Assembly (NCBI RefSeq): GCF_958979055.1
Contig: NC_084896.1
Location: 1,054,001-1,118,000, forward strand
Reading direction: 5' to 3'
DNA from: Alnus glutinosa
Taxonomy: Eukaryota > Streptophyta > Magnoliopsida > Fagales > Betulaceae
DNA: 64,000 nt
Positions 52,501 to 64,000 of the stretch are shown one piece after another; positions within the stretch are counted from its first letter, which is position 1, and every line of letters begins with the position of its first letter. The notes beneath the pieces are model-generated. The model saw only the letters and a list, made by a program, of their open reading frames with translations. It had not been told where the DNA came from and did no database searches. A program made the translations under genes and the position numbers.

Positions 52501-53244
52501 ATACTAATTTTACAGTGTTCTGTCCAGCTGATGATCACTATACTATAGTTCACCTCATACTGTTAAACTATTGCCTTCATAAGCAAGCTGAGATGCACAC
52601 TCAATTCCTGGCATTGAGTTAGGAATTCGAACCAAGCAGTTCTTATTCTAGTCACATATTTTTGGAGAAGGGGCATATTACATATCCTTTTAGTATAAGG
52701 AAAATTTGCATATTATGTATTGAGCCATTTGGGCTTTCTGTTACATCTGTGCTCTTCCAGGATTTTCTATTCGTTATTTGCTTTCCAGTTGCAAATTTTC
52801 AATCTTGCTTTCATTATCAGTGATCACCTAGTGCCAATAGCATAGTTATGATGCTGATTTGGCAGCAAGCACTTTGGTTAGTACTTTAACATTTCTCTCA
52901 ATAAATGAGGCCCAACATGTGAAATATTTAACGGAGATGTTGGTTAAATTATAGAGTCAAGGTTCGAACTCATGACTTCTGCCTTGATACCATGTTAAAT
53001 CGCATTTATCCGAAAAGTCTTAACGGATAAGAAATGGTATATTTGATAACATATTTCTCTGCACCAACTCTAATGCTCTTCCTTTTCTGCTGTTTGAATT
53101 AGGTATTTGTTTCATGTTCTGCAGGAACATCGAGCAGCCCGAGAGAAAGACCCCAACCCCTCCCGTGCGGATATGTCGACAAAAATAACACATTCATCCA
53201 AGAATGAAGGGGGTGGTGATATAGAGAGATCGAGGTGGAGATGA
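49560..53244 (+). CDS. Receptor-like serine/threonine-protein kinase, At4g34500/At1g01540 type
   Basis: A single-pass membrane kinase with almost no extracellular domain. Exons are 49560-50125, 51225-51329, 51428-51550, 51795-51965, 52043-52172, 52263-52472 and 53125-53244, consistent in phase and giving 474 residues. A transmembrane helix spans about residues 29-53 ([20 protein letters not shown]...), followed by a basic stop-transfer (RKRKMRVK) and a Ser/acidic linker. The kinase domain starts near residue 155: G-loop GEGGYGVVY (162-170), AVK lysine 183, catalytic HRDVKSSN (279-286), DFG at 299-301, then [12 protein letters not shown]. All key residues are present and it is an RD-type kinase, so activity is expected. 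The C-terminal tail is short and basic (RSRWR). A (CT)n tract lies at 49412-49433 in the leader. The substrate is unknown. The start ATG fits the family N terminus. Confidence 0.95.
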
Positions 53245-56200
53245 TCGTCGTCTATATATAAGACATGGTAGTCCCTGAGGTCAGATTATTTTGTAGTATA
53301 ATTTTCCCTATAGTTTTATAGCGAAGAAATTACAAGCCTTGGATGTGCATATTTTTTTACCTTTTTCATTTTTATTGAATCTGATACTTTTGAATCATGT
53401 ATTGTGAAATTTGTTACATTGAAACAGGCCGTGTAAATATATATTTACTTTGACATGTGAAGGCTATAAGTCTGTCTGTATGTTGAAAATGGGAGTGGAC
53501 TCAATTTAAATGTGGATTCTAAATTTAAAAAACCCACTATGAATATTATGGGCGTTTGAAGTTTATAACTTTGTACCGAGTATATAGATTTCATGAGAAG
53601 AAAAAAAAAAACATGGTAAAATTTGAATTTTTTTTTTTTCACTTAACCGCATCCTAAATTTGCATATGAATTTGTACTAAAAACAAAAACAAGTTCCAAA
53701 CATAAGAATTTCCCCCCTTTTTGTTCCAATTAGTATAGTGGGAAAGCTCTAATTAATATGCATAATGTCACCCAAAAAGGTTGGACTATCTGTGAACTTC
53801 GACTCCTTGCTCCCTTCAGTGATTGCAGAAAAAAAAAAAAAAAATTAAATGATTAAATTTATATTTTTCTATCCGTTTAAGCTTTTGAAATAACCGATAA
53901 TTTAACATATTATCATAGGAATGTTTCTAACCCCTTATCTCCTTCATTCATCCATTTTCAATATAATATTTTGCATTTTGGATGATAAAATAACTGGAAA
54001 ATTCTGAATAGAATGCTATATTTATGTATGTTTTAAACTGTGTATAAGAGGAGCCTATTTATAGTTACCTATACAAATAAACCTAAATTGACTCAGACTA
54101 GGAAATATAAATCAGAGAATTAATGTACAATAATACAGAATAAATAAAATACGGTAAATCAGACAAATACGGTAAATGTCATTATATATTTAGGGAGAAT
54201 TTGAATCTACACGTGAATGAAAATGCTAAAATATTAATTCTATTTATTGTTAGTTAAAACTTTATAAACATTTGAATCCACACATTAAAGATTTTTTTTT
54301 CAAAATAAAAATAAAAATAAAATAAAAATAAAATGCTTCAAAACTCGGTTACTCAGTACTCACCACCTACCTAATTAAGAAGACCACGCAACGCAGCTTT
54401 CACCAACGTTACGATCCAAGCATTGTCGTTATCAGGGGCGAACTGGGCTGTTGTTACGTCATTGTTTGTTGTAATGAGCCCATTCCTCTTACTGCAGCAA
54501 CCACCACCATCAGTGGACCACCAAGTGTAACAGTAGATGTAGACCACTCTGCATGCATGGTTGTCGTCCTCACCCACAGGGCCACCGGCACAAATTGTGC
54601 TTAATTAATTCCTGGCAACTGAATTCTTAATGCTCATCACCGTGTCACCTTTTAGCCATTGTGATCGTAAGGGATCTCTCTGTTTGTGCCCACATGTGTG
54701 CCGGTACAAGGATGGCGATAGGACTGCCGAAGCCATCTATAGCTTCCTTCTTCCCCCCCGGCCCCCACATGGCCATATACCTTTTGTCTCTAGTTCTCTT
54801 TCTCTATTTTCGTTAGTCAACGGCCTCTGCAATGCCACGAGGCTAAGGACATACCAGTGAACAAGCGTGGCTATTATTAACCGCTTAATAATAGCTAATT
54901 ACATAATCACGCTCTAAGAGTAGACAAAGATGATTATTAACCGCTAACCTATATATACATATGTTTGATATAGAATTTTTTATTTTCAATTTAATGAAAT
55001 TGATCTTTACTCGTAAAATAGTAATAATATTCTTAAATTTTGTTATATTTTGAAGTCTTCTAATTATTAAAAAAAAAAAGAAGCCTAAAACCATCTAAAA
55101 TAGGCTCTAAAAAGAGGTTTAAGGAAGGTCCAAAAGGTAAAAGACCAATTTCTAAAAAGTGGTTATGCGGTGCAGTTATGAGTTTCAATAACTGTTAACT
55201 GATGATTATTTTAAAATCGCTAACAGCGTAAGGCGAAGTGGTTACGGTTATGAAAATTTGATAACTGTCTAAATTGGTTGTGGTTGGCAATTAATGCCTC
55301 TAACTGTTAACTACAACAACTTGTACATTTCTAAGCTGAGCTGATCGAGTACTCGATAAGGGCTCGGCTGTCCAAGCTGATTTTAAGCACCCTTATGCTT
55401 CAGCTGAGTTGAATCTAGAAGTAGAAAAACCATTTTCACTTTTATATAGGTCACATCATAATAGTTTTTCAAAAAAAAAAAACACTCTAAACACAAAACA
55501 ACAAACATATTTAATATTCAATATTTCTGCGTTTTTACTCTCTAACTTTTCACCTTATAAACAATGCAAGATTTTTATGATGCGAAGGGAATTTGTATAT
55601 ATATGAATTTTATGAAGAAAAGGAAAAATGACCTCTTAATGTATTAAAGTATTAGCTAAATGATTAAATTTATTTTTTTATTAGCTTAAATTTTTAAGAT
55701 AACTAGTAATTTAATATGGTATTGAAGTAAGAGAAATGTTACACATCCATCTCTTACCTATCTTTTTACCCATCTCTTTTATAAACACTAAATTTATTCT
55801 ATATATTCAATGGTAGATTTGCTTACTTCTATTATGAAAATGGATAAGAGATGAGGAAAGATAAAAACCAAACATTTTCTTTTCGATGAATAAGTTATAG
55901 ACAAAAGAAATAACTGTACAAACAAAACTTACAAGACATAACAAACCCCAAACAATTAGAGAACAACTCTGAACACACAACAAGGAACAAAAAAAATAAA
56001 AACCAAACATTTCTCTTTTTAAGTAAAAATGTTTGAACATATATATAACTCTACAATTGATTCATTATTTCAGTTAGGATTAAACTTATTAGATTTACTA
56101 TTTCTTATCAATATGAATTTAAGCTATGATTTAACTAGGAGCCGGGACAGCACCAAGCAATCATGTTGATTGCTCAGCGCAGGCACAGAGAAATAGGTAG

Positions 56201-57640
56201 GCCCAGGTCAACCGGTCAAGCAATGCAGTTGAAGCCTGGGTCGGGCTAGCCCATCAATGGTCAATTCTAAGCCCGAGCCTGGCTTGAAATTTAGTGAGGC
56301 CGGGGGCCCTAAAACTTTTAGGCTGCCATGGCTGGCTCCATTACCAACCTACACCTTGAAATGGAAATAGAGTTGGGTCACTCCATTGTAGGACTCCTTC
56401 ACGCCTAATGATTAAAGTCTCATGCCTCATGATCAACCGAATCAATCGACAATCCTCATGGCATCATCTCATTTTCAATTACAATTATACGCATAAGTCA
56501 TAGAAAAATATATCTTTCATCTTACGTAGTTAGTTTGTTTGTTTGTTTTTTTTTTTTTAATTTTTAATTTTCTTATTATTATTATTATTATGAAAGATGT
56601 AGTATATATCATACATGTAGAGAGATGTGTGAGATGTGTATAAAAAACGTAGGGAATTCATACTCACAGGACTCAACTATTCTATATATTGCTGCAAATT
56701 AAAGCTTCACAAAAAAGTAGCACACTGGGCAAAATGAATTATGACAAAGGCAGCTCATGATGAAAGTAGCAACTAGCAAGCTCATTGTTGATAAGTCCAT
56801 CTCTGCTATGGTTAACCATAATGGTCTTTTTAATTATGTTCAATCCAGTTGTCTTTACTAGTTATATTTTGAAGAATTAGTTGGTCGGAGATTGTACTTC
56901 AAGTCAACAAACTTTTAATATTAGGAAGGAAAACGAGCACGTATAGCCTTGTCGGGTGTGCCAACGAGTAGAAGAATACTTTGATGCTTAAGTCAGTGTT
57001 TGTTTAATAAGGAAGAGAATGATTCTTCAAACTCCAAAGGCCATTCGGAGAGAGAATAATGCATATATTGTGAACGAATATTTTCAAGTGATTGTTGTTT
57101 CGAGGAAATGGGGTCCAATAATAACCGATTTAACCTTCTAAATTTCACTCCATTAGACGATTGCTCTCTCACGCTTCGAGAATATTAGAGAGTTAAAGAT
57201 CTTTTGCAGACAGAGACTAATACACCCATTGTCTAAGATCTGCTTGATCAACCTGACTTATTTGTAGCATTGCTTGTGAGATTGACCTTCCTAGGTTAAC
57301 CTCGAGCCTAGGGACTCATTACCTGAGAGATTATTCTTGGAAGCACCATATTTTATGAGTGAATAAGCTGTTAAGGACCATGTGCACTTCCTGCCTTAGA
57401 GGTCTCTGCATGCTTGACAGTGATCATTTCGTTGATTTATGGTCAGAAAAAGAAGGTGCCATTGATTCATTGATCGTGCTTTATTGGTACTTTGTCCTGT
57501 GCGGAATCTAGATATATGATTGCTTTTTTCGAACATGTATCACTTTTTTTCTTTTTTTTAATATAAACATTGAATATAAGAGTTAAAATATTAATTAAAT
57601 AATTAAATAAATTATTATTTTTTTAAAAAAATAAGTGGTG
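53245..57640. other. Intergenic region downstream of the kinase gene
   Basis: The first ~200 bp are kinase 3'UTR. The rest is AT-rich. A GC-richer island at 54370-54860 carries a 68-codon minus frame and a 76-codon plus frame, neither of which I recognise. 56140-56350 is GC-richer repeat-like DNA (GCCCGAGCC, GGCCGGGGG). 56930-57360 contains TTTGATGCTTAAGTCAGT and belongs with the repeats at 17.6 and 33.9 kb. No gene is claimed. Confidence 0.5.
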
Positions 57641-57719
57641 ATATAACTATTTGTCCCACTTTTTAAGTAATTCTACATGTACAATTAAGTATTCATTAAG
57701 TGTCTATAAAAAAATGAGG

Positions 57720-57975
57720 TGGCATTTAAAATATTTTTTCCCCCCACTTTCACTTGTTCAAAAAAATAGTCTACTTAAAATCATTATAAATTTTTTTCTT
57801 CTTTTTTTATATCACATCAATAACTTATTATTATTATTCAAACAAAAATACTCCCTACAAAACAAAATTCTTTCACTTTTCCATACAAATTCTTTTTACA
57901 TTATATCACCTCAATTACTTATTATTGCTATTAAAAAACAAAACACACCTAAAAAATCTTTATCAAACAAGCCTA
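57720..57975. repeat. Degraded MITE related to 19242-19540
   Basis: Shares TATATCACATCAA.AACTT, TTATTATTATTCAAA.AAAAA, ACTCCCTACAA and CTTTCACTTTT with the earlier element. The ends are worn. Confidence 0.5.
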
Positions 57976-58083
57976 GTTTGGTGTTCCGGTGGATTCCTAT
58001 ATTAATTTGCAAATGTTCAAGTATACAGAGAATACTAATTAACTAGACATTCTATTTAATACACTTAGGTCATTTTCCCATCT

Positions 58084-58178
58084 TTTCATTTTAAAAATTA
58101 ATCATTGGATCTGTAAGACCCACATAGGACTCATGTGCGGATCCTACAAATTTAATGGTTAATTTTTAAAATGAAATA
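58084..58178. repeat. Short palindromic element
   Basis: TTTCATTTTAAAAATTAATC and GGTTAATTTTTAAAATGAAA are inverted, with GGATCTGTAAGACC facing GGATCCTACAAATTT near the centre. It abuts the next MITE: its right end forms part of that element's target site. Confidence 0.6.
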
Positions 58179-58181
58179 ATA

Positions 58182-58345
58182 GAGTAATACTAAAAAGAAG
58201 ACTCATGTTCTTCTTGAATCTTCTCAAAATTGACGTGGCTTTTAAAGTCACCATTAGATATGTAATAGATCACTGGTAATTTTAAAAGCCACATCAATTT
58301 TGAAAAAACTCAAGAAAGACATAGAGTCTCCTTATAGCATTACTT
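58182..58345. mobile_element. MITE (family A), with 9-bp target-site duplication
   Basis: The ends GAGTAATACTA and the inverted TAGCATTACTT enclose AAAATTGACGTGGCTTTTAA and TTTTAAAAGCCACATCAATT. The flanks GAAATAATA (58173-58181) and GAAATAATA (58346-58354) match exactly. A second partial right end (TCAAGAAAGACAAAGATCCT...GCATTACT) follows at 58418-58452, so this site has seen a duplication. Confidence 0.8.
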
Positions 58346-59102
58346 GAAATAATAAGAGAATGAAACGAGAATATAAGAAAACATTTATCCTAAATATTAT
58401 AAGTTATTTATCCTCACTCAAGAAAGACAAAGATCCTCCTTATAGCATTACTCGAAAAGACGAGAGAATAAAATGAAAATATAAGAAAACATTTCTCCTA
58501 ATTATTATACGTTATTTATCATCTTTTTTGCTTGACAATATTTGAACCCATGAGTCTATGACTTATACCATGTGATCCTAGAACAAATGGCACATTTAAT
58601 CCTCAGATGGTATCAATTATAATTGTTACTATTTATGAAAAAAAAATAAAGAAAAAAAAACATAAAACATTAGAAGAATTTTTTTAAAATTTAATTTATT
58701 AAATTGACATATATCTATATGTTAATCTTTAATCTTTTTAAAATATATATAAAAATCACATTATCCTTTACTAATGGGCTTCTGTAGTGGGCCTTTAACT
58801 GTTCACCACGAGGAAGTGGTTTTGCGGTTGAGCAACTGTAAAAAATCAACGAATTCTGACATTAATTTTAAATTCTTCCAATAAAGTTTAAAGGAATTTA
58901 TCTTTATTATTGGGCTTTCAGTAGTGGGTCTTCAAAATCATATCAAATTTCTTTATTCCTTGTCTTCTCTCTCGGAACAACACGTGTCCCCCCGCCTTCC
59001 CTCAATGTATCGGAACGAAACGCGCCAGATTTGCACCTTCTGAGAGGGACATACTGATACATTGTGTGTGCTTTGGACAAAAAATCCGAGAGGGAGAGAC
59101 CA

Positions 59103-61844
59103 ATGGATGAGAAGCTGATAGTTCGGCTGGAGTCGGCGGTGGCGCGGCTGGAGGCGCTGTCGAGCGGGTTGGGATCGGGTGCGCATGGGATTGGGGAAGA
59201 AACGGCGTCGGATCCGTCGATTGTGGCCTTCGACGATCTGATTGGGCGGTATTTGGGTAGGGTATCGAGCGCCGCTGAGAAGATCGGGGGACAGGTGTTG
59301 GAGGTCACGAAGATAGTGCAAGAAGTTTTCAATGTTCAGAAGGAGCTTCTCATCAAGGCCAAACAAACTCAGGTCAGTTATTTTCTTTTAATAACTAAGA
59401 AATTTTCGTCGATGCATTTTAAGTTTATATGATACATTTTGTTTCGTTTTTAATAGAAATTCATTCACCAAAAAGAAATTAGTAAAATTTAAATCTGGAT
59501 TAGCATAACTTTAGCTTATAAAATTGATGGAATTACAATCTGAGTCATTAGGGTTTGAATCTTGAAAATGGCCAACTTGAGCGAGTTTAATTTTGTTTGC
59601 ACTGACAGCATGATAGTATATAGGTCTAATGTTCTCGCAAAATGAGAAAGAAAAAGAGGAGGAATTGTATGGATTTTTCATATTTGGATCTGATCTGGTG
59701 AATGTTCATTTCTCATTTGTAAGCAGTTGATTAATGAAGTTAATCGACTGTATGGTGGTGAACCACAATTGGTTTAGAATGCTAGCCAAAAAACCCCATT
59801 GAGAATGGCCACATTAGCATAGGTAAAGCTAGTTGCGAATATATATATATTTTTTTAATCTTTTATTAATTCAAAAAAGAGAAATCTATTTTGAGGTTAT
59901 TGCTTCTGAGAATTCTGATTGTGGAACATTACCCTTGTTCGTTAACGTGATTTTTGAATGATCATTTTCTTCTTGTAATTCAAGTGGAAGTTTTCTGGTG
60001 ACATGAGTACTTGAATGCCTTGATTTTTGACTAATAGGCATGAGAGTGGTGGAAATGATGCTAAGGAAAGTGATAGGTTGTGTGGGTCGTTATCTAATTT
60101 TAATATCTTTTGCAGTGTTACTGCTGGTGAGCTAATGGCAATGATCTTATGGGTTTCATCTTATTTTGCAGAAGCCTGATCTTGCGGGATTTTCTGAATT
60201 TCTCAAGCCATTGAATGAAGTGATCATGAAAGCAAATGCATTGACAGAAGGAAGGCGATCTGATTATTTCAACCACTTGAAGTCTGCTACTGACAGTCTC
60301 TCAGCTTTGGCATGGATTGCATATACTGGCAAAGAGTGTGGTAAGAGAAAAATTTGATTGTTTTTGTAAGTCAGAAGCAGATGATTTCATTGACTCTTTT
60401 TTTTTTTTTTTTCAAGGTATGAGCATGCCTATTGCACATGTGGAAGAAAGTTGGCAAATGGCTGAATTTTACAACAACAAGGTAATCTAAATGTATTTTC
60501 AGGATGCCAGTAGTTTGCATTAAAATGCTACCATGAACTACTTATGTTGTTTTTCCCATAGAAAGATGAGGAAGGGATAATGAACTGCTGTTGAAGCAAA
60601 ATATGGATCAGAAGAAAAACTTTGTAGTCGATCCTCCTTTATTTTCTTACGTAGTCTTTGCTGTATCTGATGTATACTGATTCATCTCAAAGGAAAAGAA
60701 TTAATTATGGAAAGATTAATGTATAGAATTATTGGATTTCAAATTCTTTTGATGTCTGATGCTTCCATTGCACTGTGGGTAATGTACTGTAGCCCAAAAT
60801 TACATGGCCTAATTTGCAAACATTCTTTCTTGCAGTATTGAGTTATGTAATGGATTTATGAGCTAAATTTTTCAGTGGCAAGGTACTGACACTTTTTGTT
60901 GTGAAACTCAGGTTCTTGTAGAGTACAAAAACAAAGACCCAAATCATGTTGAGTGGGCCAAAGCCATGAAGGAACTATATCTACCTGGCTTGAGAGATTA
61001 TGTTAAGAATAACTATCCTCTGGGCCCAGTTTGGAGTCCTACTGGAAAACCAGCTGCTGCTCCACCAAAAGCTCCTACACCAGGAGCCCCTGCCCCTCCT
61101 CCTCCTCCACCAGCTTCTCTCTTCAGTTCAGAATCTTCTCAGGCTTCATCATCACGCCCAAAAGAAGGAATGGCTGCTGTTTTCCAAGAGATTAGTTCTG
61201 GGAAGCCTGTGACTACAGGTGTGTCCTTTTATCCCCTCATTTGTTTGTCCTTTTCTTTTCTCTGTTTTTTTCTATGGGCATTTTGGGCAACTGTGATCTA
61301 GATTCCCGACGTCGTAGGTCTGAGAAAGGTCACAGATGATATGAAGACAAAGAACCGTGCAGATAGAACTGGTGTTGTGGGTGCTAGCGAAAAAGAAGGT
61401 CGTACAAGTTCGCGTTCTTTTTCTAAAGCAGGACCACCAAAGTTAGAGCTTCAAATGGGCCGTAAGTGAGTATGCTGATCTTCATTATATTGTTTCACTT
61501 TATGTAAGGAATTGATGCCAGTATGTGATTTCTCTATTTTCACCAATTTTGTATTTCTGGCAGGTGGGTTGTTGAGAATCAAATTGGAAAAAAACAATTG
61601 GTTATTGATGACTGTGATGCAAAACAGTCTGTATATGTTTTTGGATGCAAAGATTCTGTCTTGCAGATTCAAGGTAATTTATGACTGCTAAAGACTAATG
61701 ACAAAATGTATTTTTTGTTTAATTACCTGTCTATCAATCCATGGGGTACTCTTCTATATTTGAGCCATGTGTGCAGGGAAAGTCAACAATATAACAATTG
61801 ACAAGTGCACTAAGATGGGAGTTCTATTTAGGGTTAGTATGATA

Positions 61845-61875
<31 letters not shown>

Positions 61876-63929
61876 TGAAAATAACTTTTTTGATTAATGG
61901 AAGCAATACATATTGAGGTATATGGATTAATTTATAATGGTTTCTTGAGAATGCAGGATGTCGTGGCTGCTTGTGAGATTGTAAATTGCAATGGGGTTGA
62001 GGTGCAATGCCAGGTATCCTTGTTTCCCCCCATAAAACATTTCATAGTTCTATGATGTCATATTGAAATCCAATGATGTTATTATCCCAGGTTTCATCCT
62101 AATAAGGCATAGAAATAAATTTTGATTGAAAATGGTGTCAATTCCTTGTATATAAACTCGTAGTGTGATCTCAGTTTTTTACCTATGTGGCTTTTACAGG
62201 GTTCGGCTCCAACAATTTCAGTGGACAATACAGCAGGCTGCCAATTATATTTAAGCAAAGAGTCTCTTCAGGCATCTATAACAACAGCTAAGTCAAGTGA
62301 GATCAATGTATTGGTACCTGGTGCTGCGCCTGATGCTGATTGGGTATGTTTCCTTGTTTCATTTCTCTTGTGGTTCCTTTTTCCCTTGAGCATTATCTTG
62401 TGTAGTTGTTTTTGACTTCTTAAATGTAATTCTTGGTTATTCTTCTCCTCTTTTTCCTTTCTTCTTATGAATGGGCATATACATGTACTTTTTTTTTTGT
62501 TCTTGGAGGAAGGGAGGTAGTGTTCATGGTTCGTAATCTTTTACTCGAATAGCTTGCCCAAAATATATTCTTATTTACTTTTGACTGCCGTTATAGTTTC
62601 ATTTTTACTTAAAGTTTGGTAGAGCTGGCCTGTTGTTGTGCTACATTTGATATTTGGTTCGTATAGTTGGATGTTTTTGGATGGCTCTGGATTGGCATTG
62701 ATCAGTGTTATCATAGATCGATTACAGTTGACTGGTGAAATTGACCTTAAGGATGCATTGCTCCATGCCTTCCTAAAGTAGTGCTCACCAAGTTCTTAAG
62801 AAATTTAATTTTTTAGTATGTGTTGTATGTAGTGATATTTTAATGGCAAACGCCAATAATCAATTAGTCTGACCTCAAAAATTTACATCGTGAAAAGTTA
62901 GAATGGCATAATGAATATGAAAATCTGATATTTTTGTCAAAAGACTAATAGTTTTCTAAATGTGCTGGGAAAGGCTTCTGGTGATCAAAGGAAACTCAGG
63001 TGCATTGGTTATTGGCCAGTACATGCTCCTTGTCAAGGATTTTTGTTGTGAATACTAGCTACTGGTAGTGTTTACATGTCAAAGTAGCTAGCATAAGGAT
63101 TGATGTGAGTAAACAGCAAATCTAGGAGACTTGCTTGAGATGGTCATGACACCAAGTTCTTTCCACCCATGCTGACCTAATGCTAGCCAGAGGTTGTATG
63201 AGTAAAGATGGTGAGTTGACCATCTTATAGGCGATTACTAGCATTGGTCGTGCACACTGGTGTCTGGTAAGGGTGACTAGAGAGTCTAGATTTGGTTATA
63301 TGGCACATAGAGTCAGTATAGTCAGCTTTGTAAGGGGCGGTCAACTGGCATTAGAAAAAGCATATCTCTTGGTGCCGAGTCTAAACAACCTGGTAGCCGC
63401 CAGTCATGGCTATGATGCATTAGGATTTCTAGTCACTACCCATCCTTTTATTTGCTGGATTACACTTTTTGCGAATTGATGATTTTTTTATTATTCATTT
63501 TCTACCTATATTTTAGACTCTGTATACTCTAAGTTTGCATTATTTGCCCAATTATTAGAGGCTGCAAAAAAATCATAAATAAAATAAATGCAATGTATTG
63601 AACTATGTTACTGTGTAGTATGTTGTCTGCTGGCTGTTTATCTTTTCATATACTATCTGCATTAAATGGAGATTGCATCTATCCCAATTGAAGTGTATCA
63701 ATAAAACCAAGATGGAAGTACGACCGCATTACAAATTGTAATTTTACTTATAAAAAAAAAATAAAATAAAACCAAGATGGAAGTAAATTAAGTTTCTGTT
63801 CATTGGGATAACTTTGGAAGGCTTACCGATATTCTATTTCAGGGGGAGCATGCTTTGCCACAACAGTTCATTCATGTATTTAAAGACGGCCACTTTGAAA
63901 CCACGCCAGTCTCTCACTCGGGAGGGTAA
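59103..63929 (+). CDS. CAP1: Cyclase-associated protein (CAP1), actin-monomer recycling factor
   Basis: CAP exchanges nucleotide on G-actin and works with cofilin/ADF in actin turnover; it is cytosolic. Exons are 59103-59372, 60172-60340, 60417-60481, 60912-61218, 61318-61465, 61564-61673, 61777-61832, 61957-62013, 62200-62343 and 63843-63929. They total 1413 nt with consistent phases and give 470 residues, near the plant length (about 475). The N terminus MDEKLIVRLESAVARLEAL is the CAP signature helix, followed by the helical-folded domain. Next come a proline-rich segment (APAPPPPPPAS), a WH2-like stretch (GLRKVTDDMKTKNR) and the C-terminal beta-helix CARP domain (WVVENQIGKKQLVIDDCDAK onward), ending ETTPVSHSGG. 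The gene is complete. Intron 9 is long (1.5 kb) and contains a tiny retroposed insertion. Confidence 0.97.
61848..61866. repeat. Short (TA)n tract in a CAP1 intron
   Basis: About 9 TA units followed by poly-T, 16 bp after the donor of exon 7. Confidence 0.85.
63721..63765 (+). mobile_element. Very short retroposed tail (45 bp) with 20-bp target-site duplication in CAP1 intron 9
   Basis: The direct repeat ATAAAACCAAGATGGAAGTA occurs at 63701-63720 and 63766-63785. The 45 bp between ends in TTTTACTTATAAAAAAAAAATAAA, i.e. a 3' fragment plus A-rich tail. It resembles the TTACTTATTAAAAA end of the LINE at 10980-11006, so it is probably a severely 5'-truncated LINE or SINE copy. Confidence 0.75.
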
Positions 63930-64000
63930 TTGGAACTATTTTAATCGCCATTTCCAGATCATATATCTTATTTTATTCCTTGGATGGACGGGTGGCTTCT

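Noticed and set aside
54371..54860. Two short frames on opposite strands in a GC-richer island (one rich in Cys, Trp and Asp)
   Set aside because: No signal peptide, conserved motif or splice context I can support; left as unrecognised intergenic DNA.

Overview
This is nuclear DNA from a flowering plant, almost certainly a eudicot. Genes are split by short GT-AG introns, intergenic DNA is AT-rich, and many small transposons are present. The predicted proteins match plant families throughout. I recognise seven protein-coding genes and rebuilt their exons by hand from reading frame, splice sites and remembered family sequence. The species cannot be named from this window; the repeat content suggests a medium-sized, possibly woody-plant genome, but that is weak inference.

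Layout. 74-6139 (-): N-terminal part of cytosolic phenylalanyl-tRNA synthetase alpha subunit, running off the left edge. 8257-12625 (-): complete 222-aa mitochondrial complex I subunit NDUFS8/TYKY, with an antisense LINE fragment in its second intron. 14791-about 17260 (+): NUCLEAR FUSION DEFECTIVE 6-like small organelle protein with several possible last exons. 23978-26952 (+): At1g01500-like membrane-anchored protein of unknown function, with a 5'UTR intron. 28566-31197 (-): BTB/POZ protein. 49560-53244 (+): membrane-anchored receptor-like kinase of the At4g34500 type. 59103-63929 (+): complete cyclase-associated protein (CAP1). As I recall the Arabidopsis locus numbers, CAP1 (At4g34490) and this kinase (At4g34500) are also neighbours there, so the right third probably preserves an ancestral gene pair. 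The genes are housekeeping and signalling loci with no common pathway.

The 18-kb gap between the BTB gene and the kinase (31.2-49.5 kb) is a repeat graveyard. It holds Mutator-type elements with 9-bp target-site duplications, a hAT element with an 8-bp duplication, Tourist/PIF-type elements with TAA duplications, a non-LTR retroposon with a 17-bp duplication, a 600-bp Cassandra TRIM whose LTRs carry 5S-rRNA-like sequence, and a decayed piece of plastid 23S rRNA gene.

I saw no CRISPR array, operon, phage or new multi-gene system, and none is claimed. The most useful observations are the Cassandra element, the deaminated plastid 23S fossil, a GC-rich CCACCCC-type core shared by different transposon families, a GC-AG intron in the synthetase gene, alternative and duplicated last exons in the NFD6-like gene, and several insertions with readable target-site duplications.
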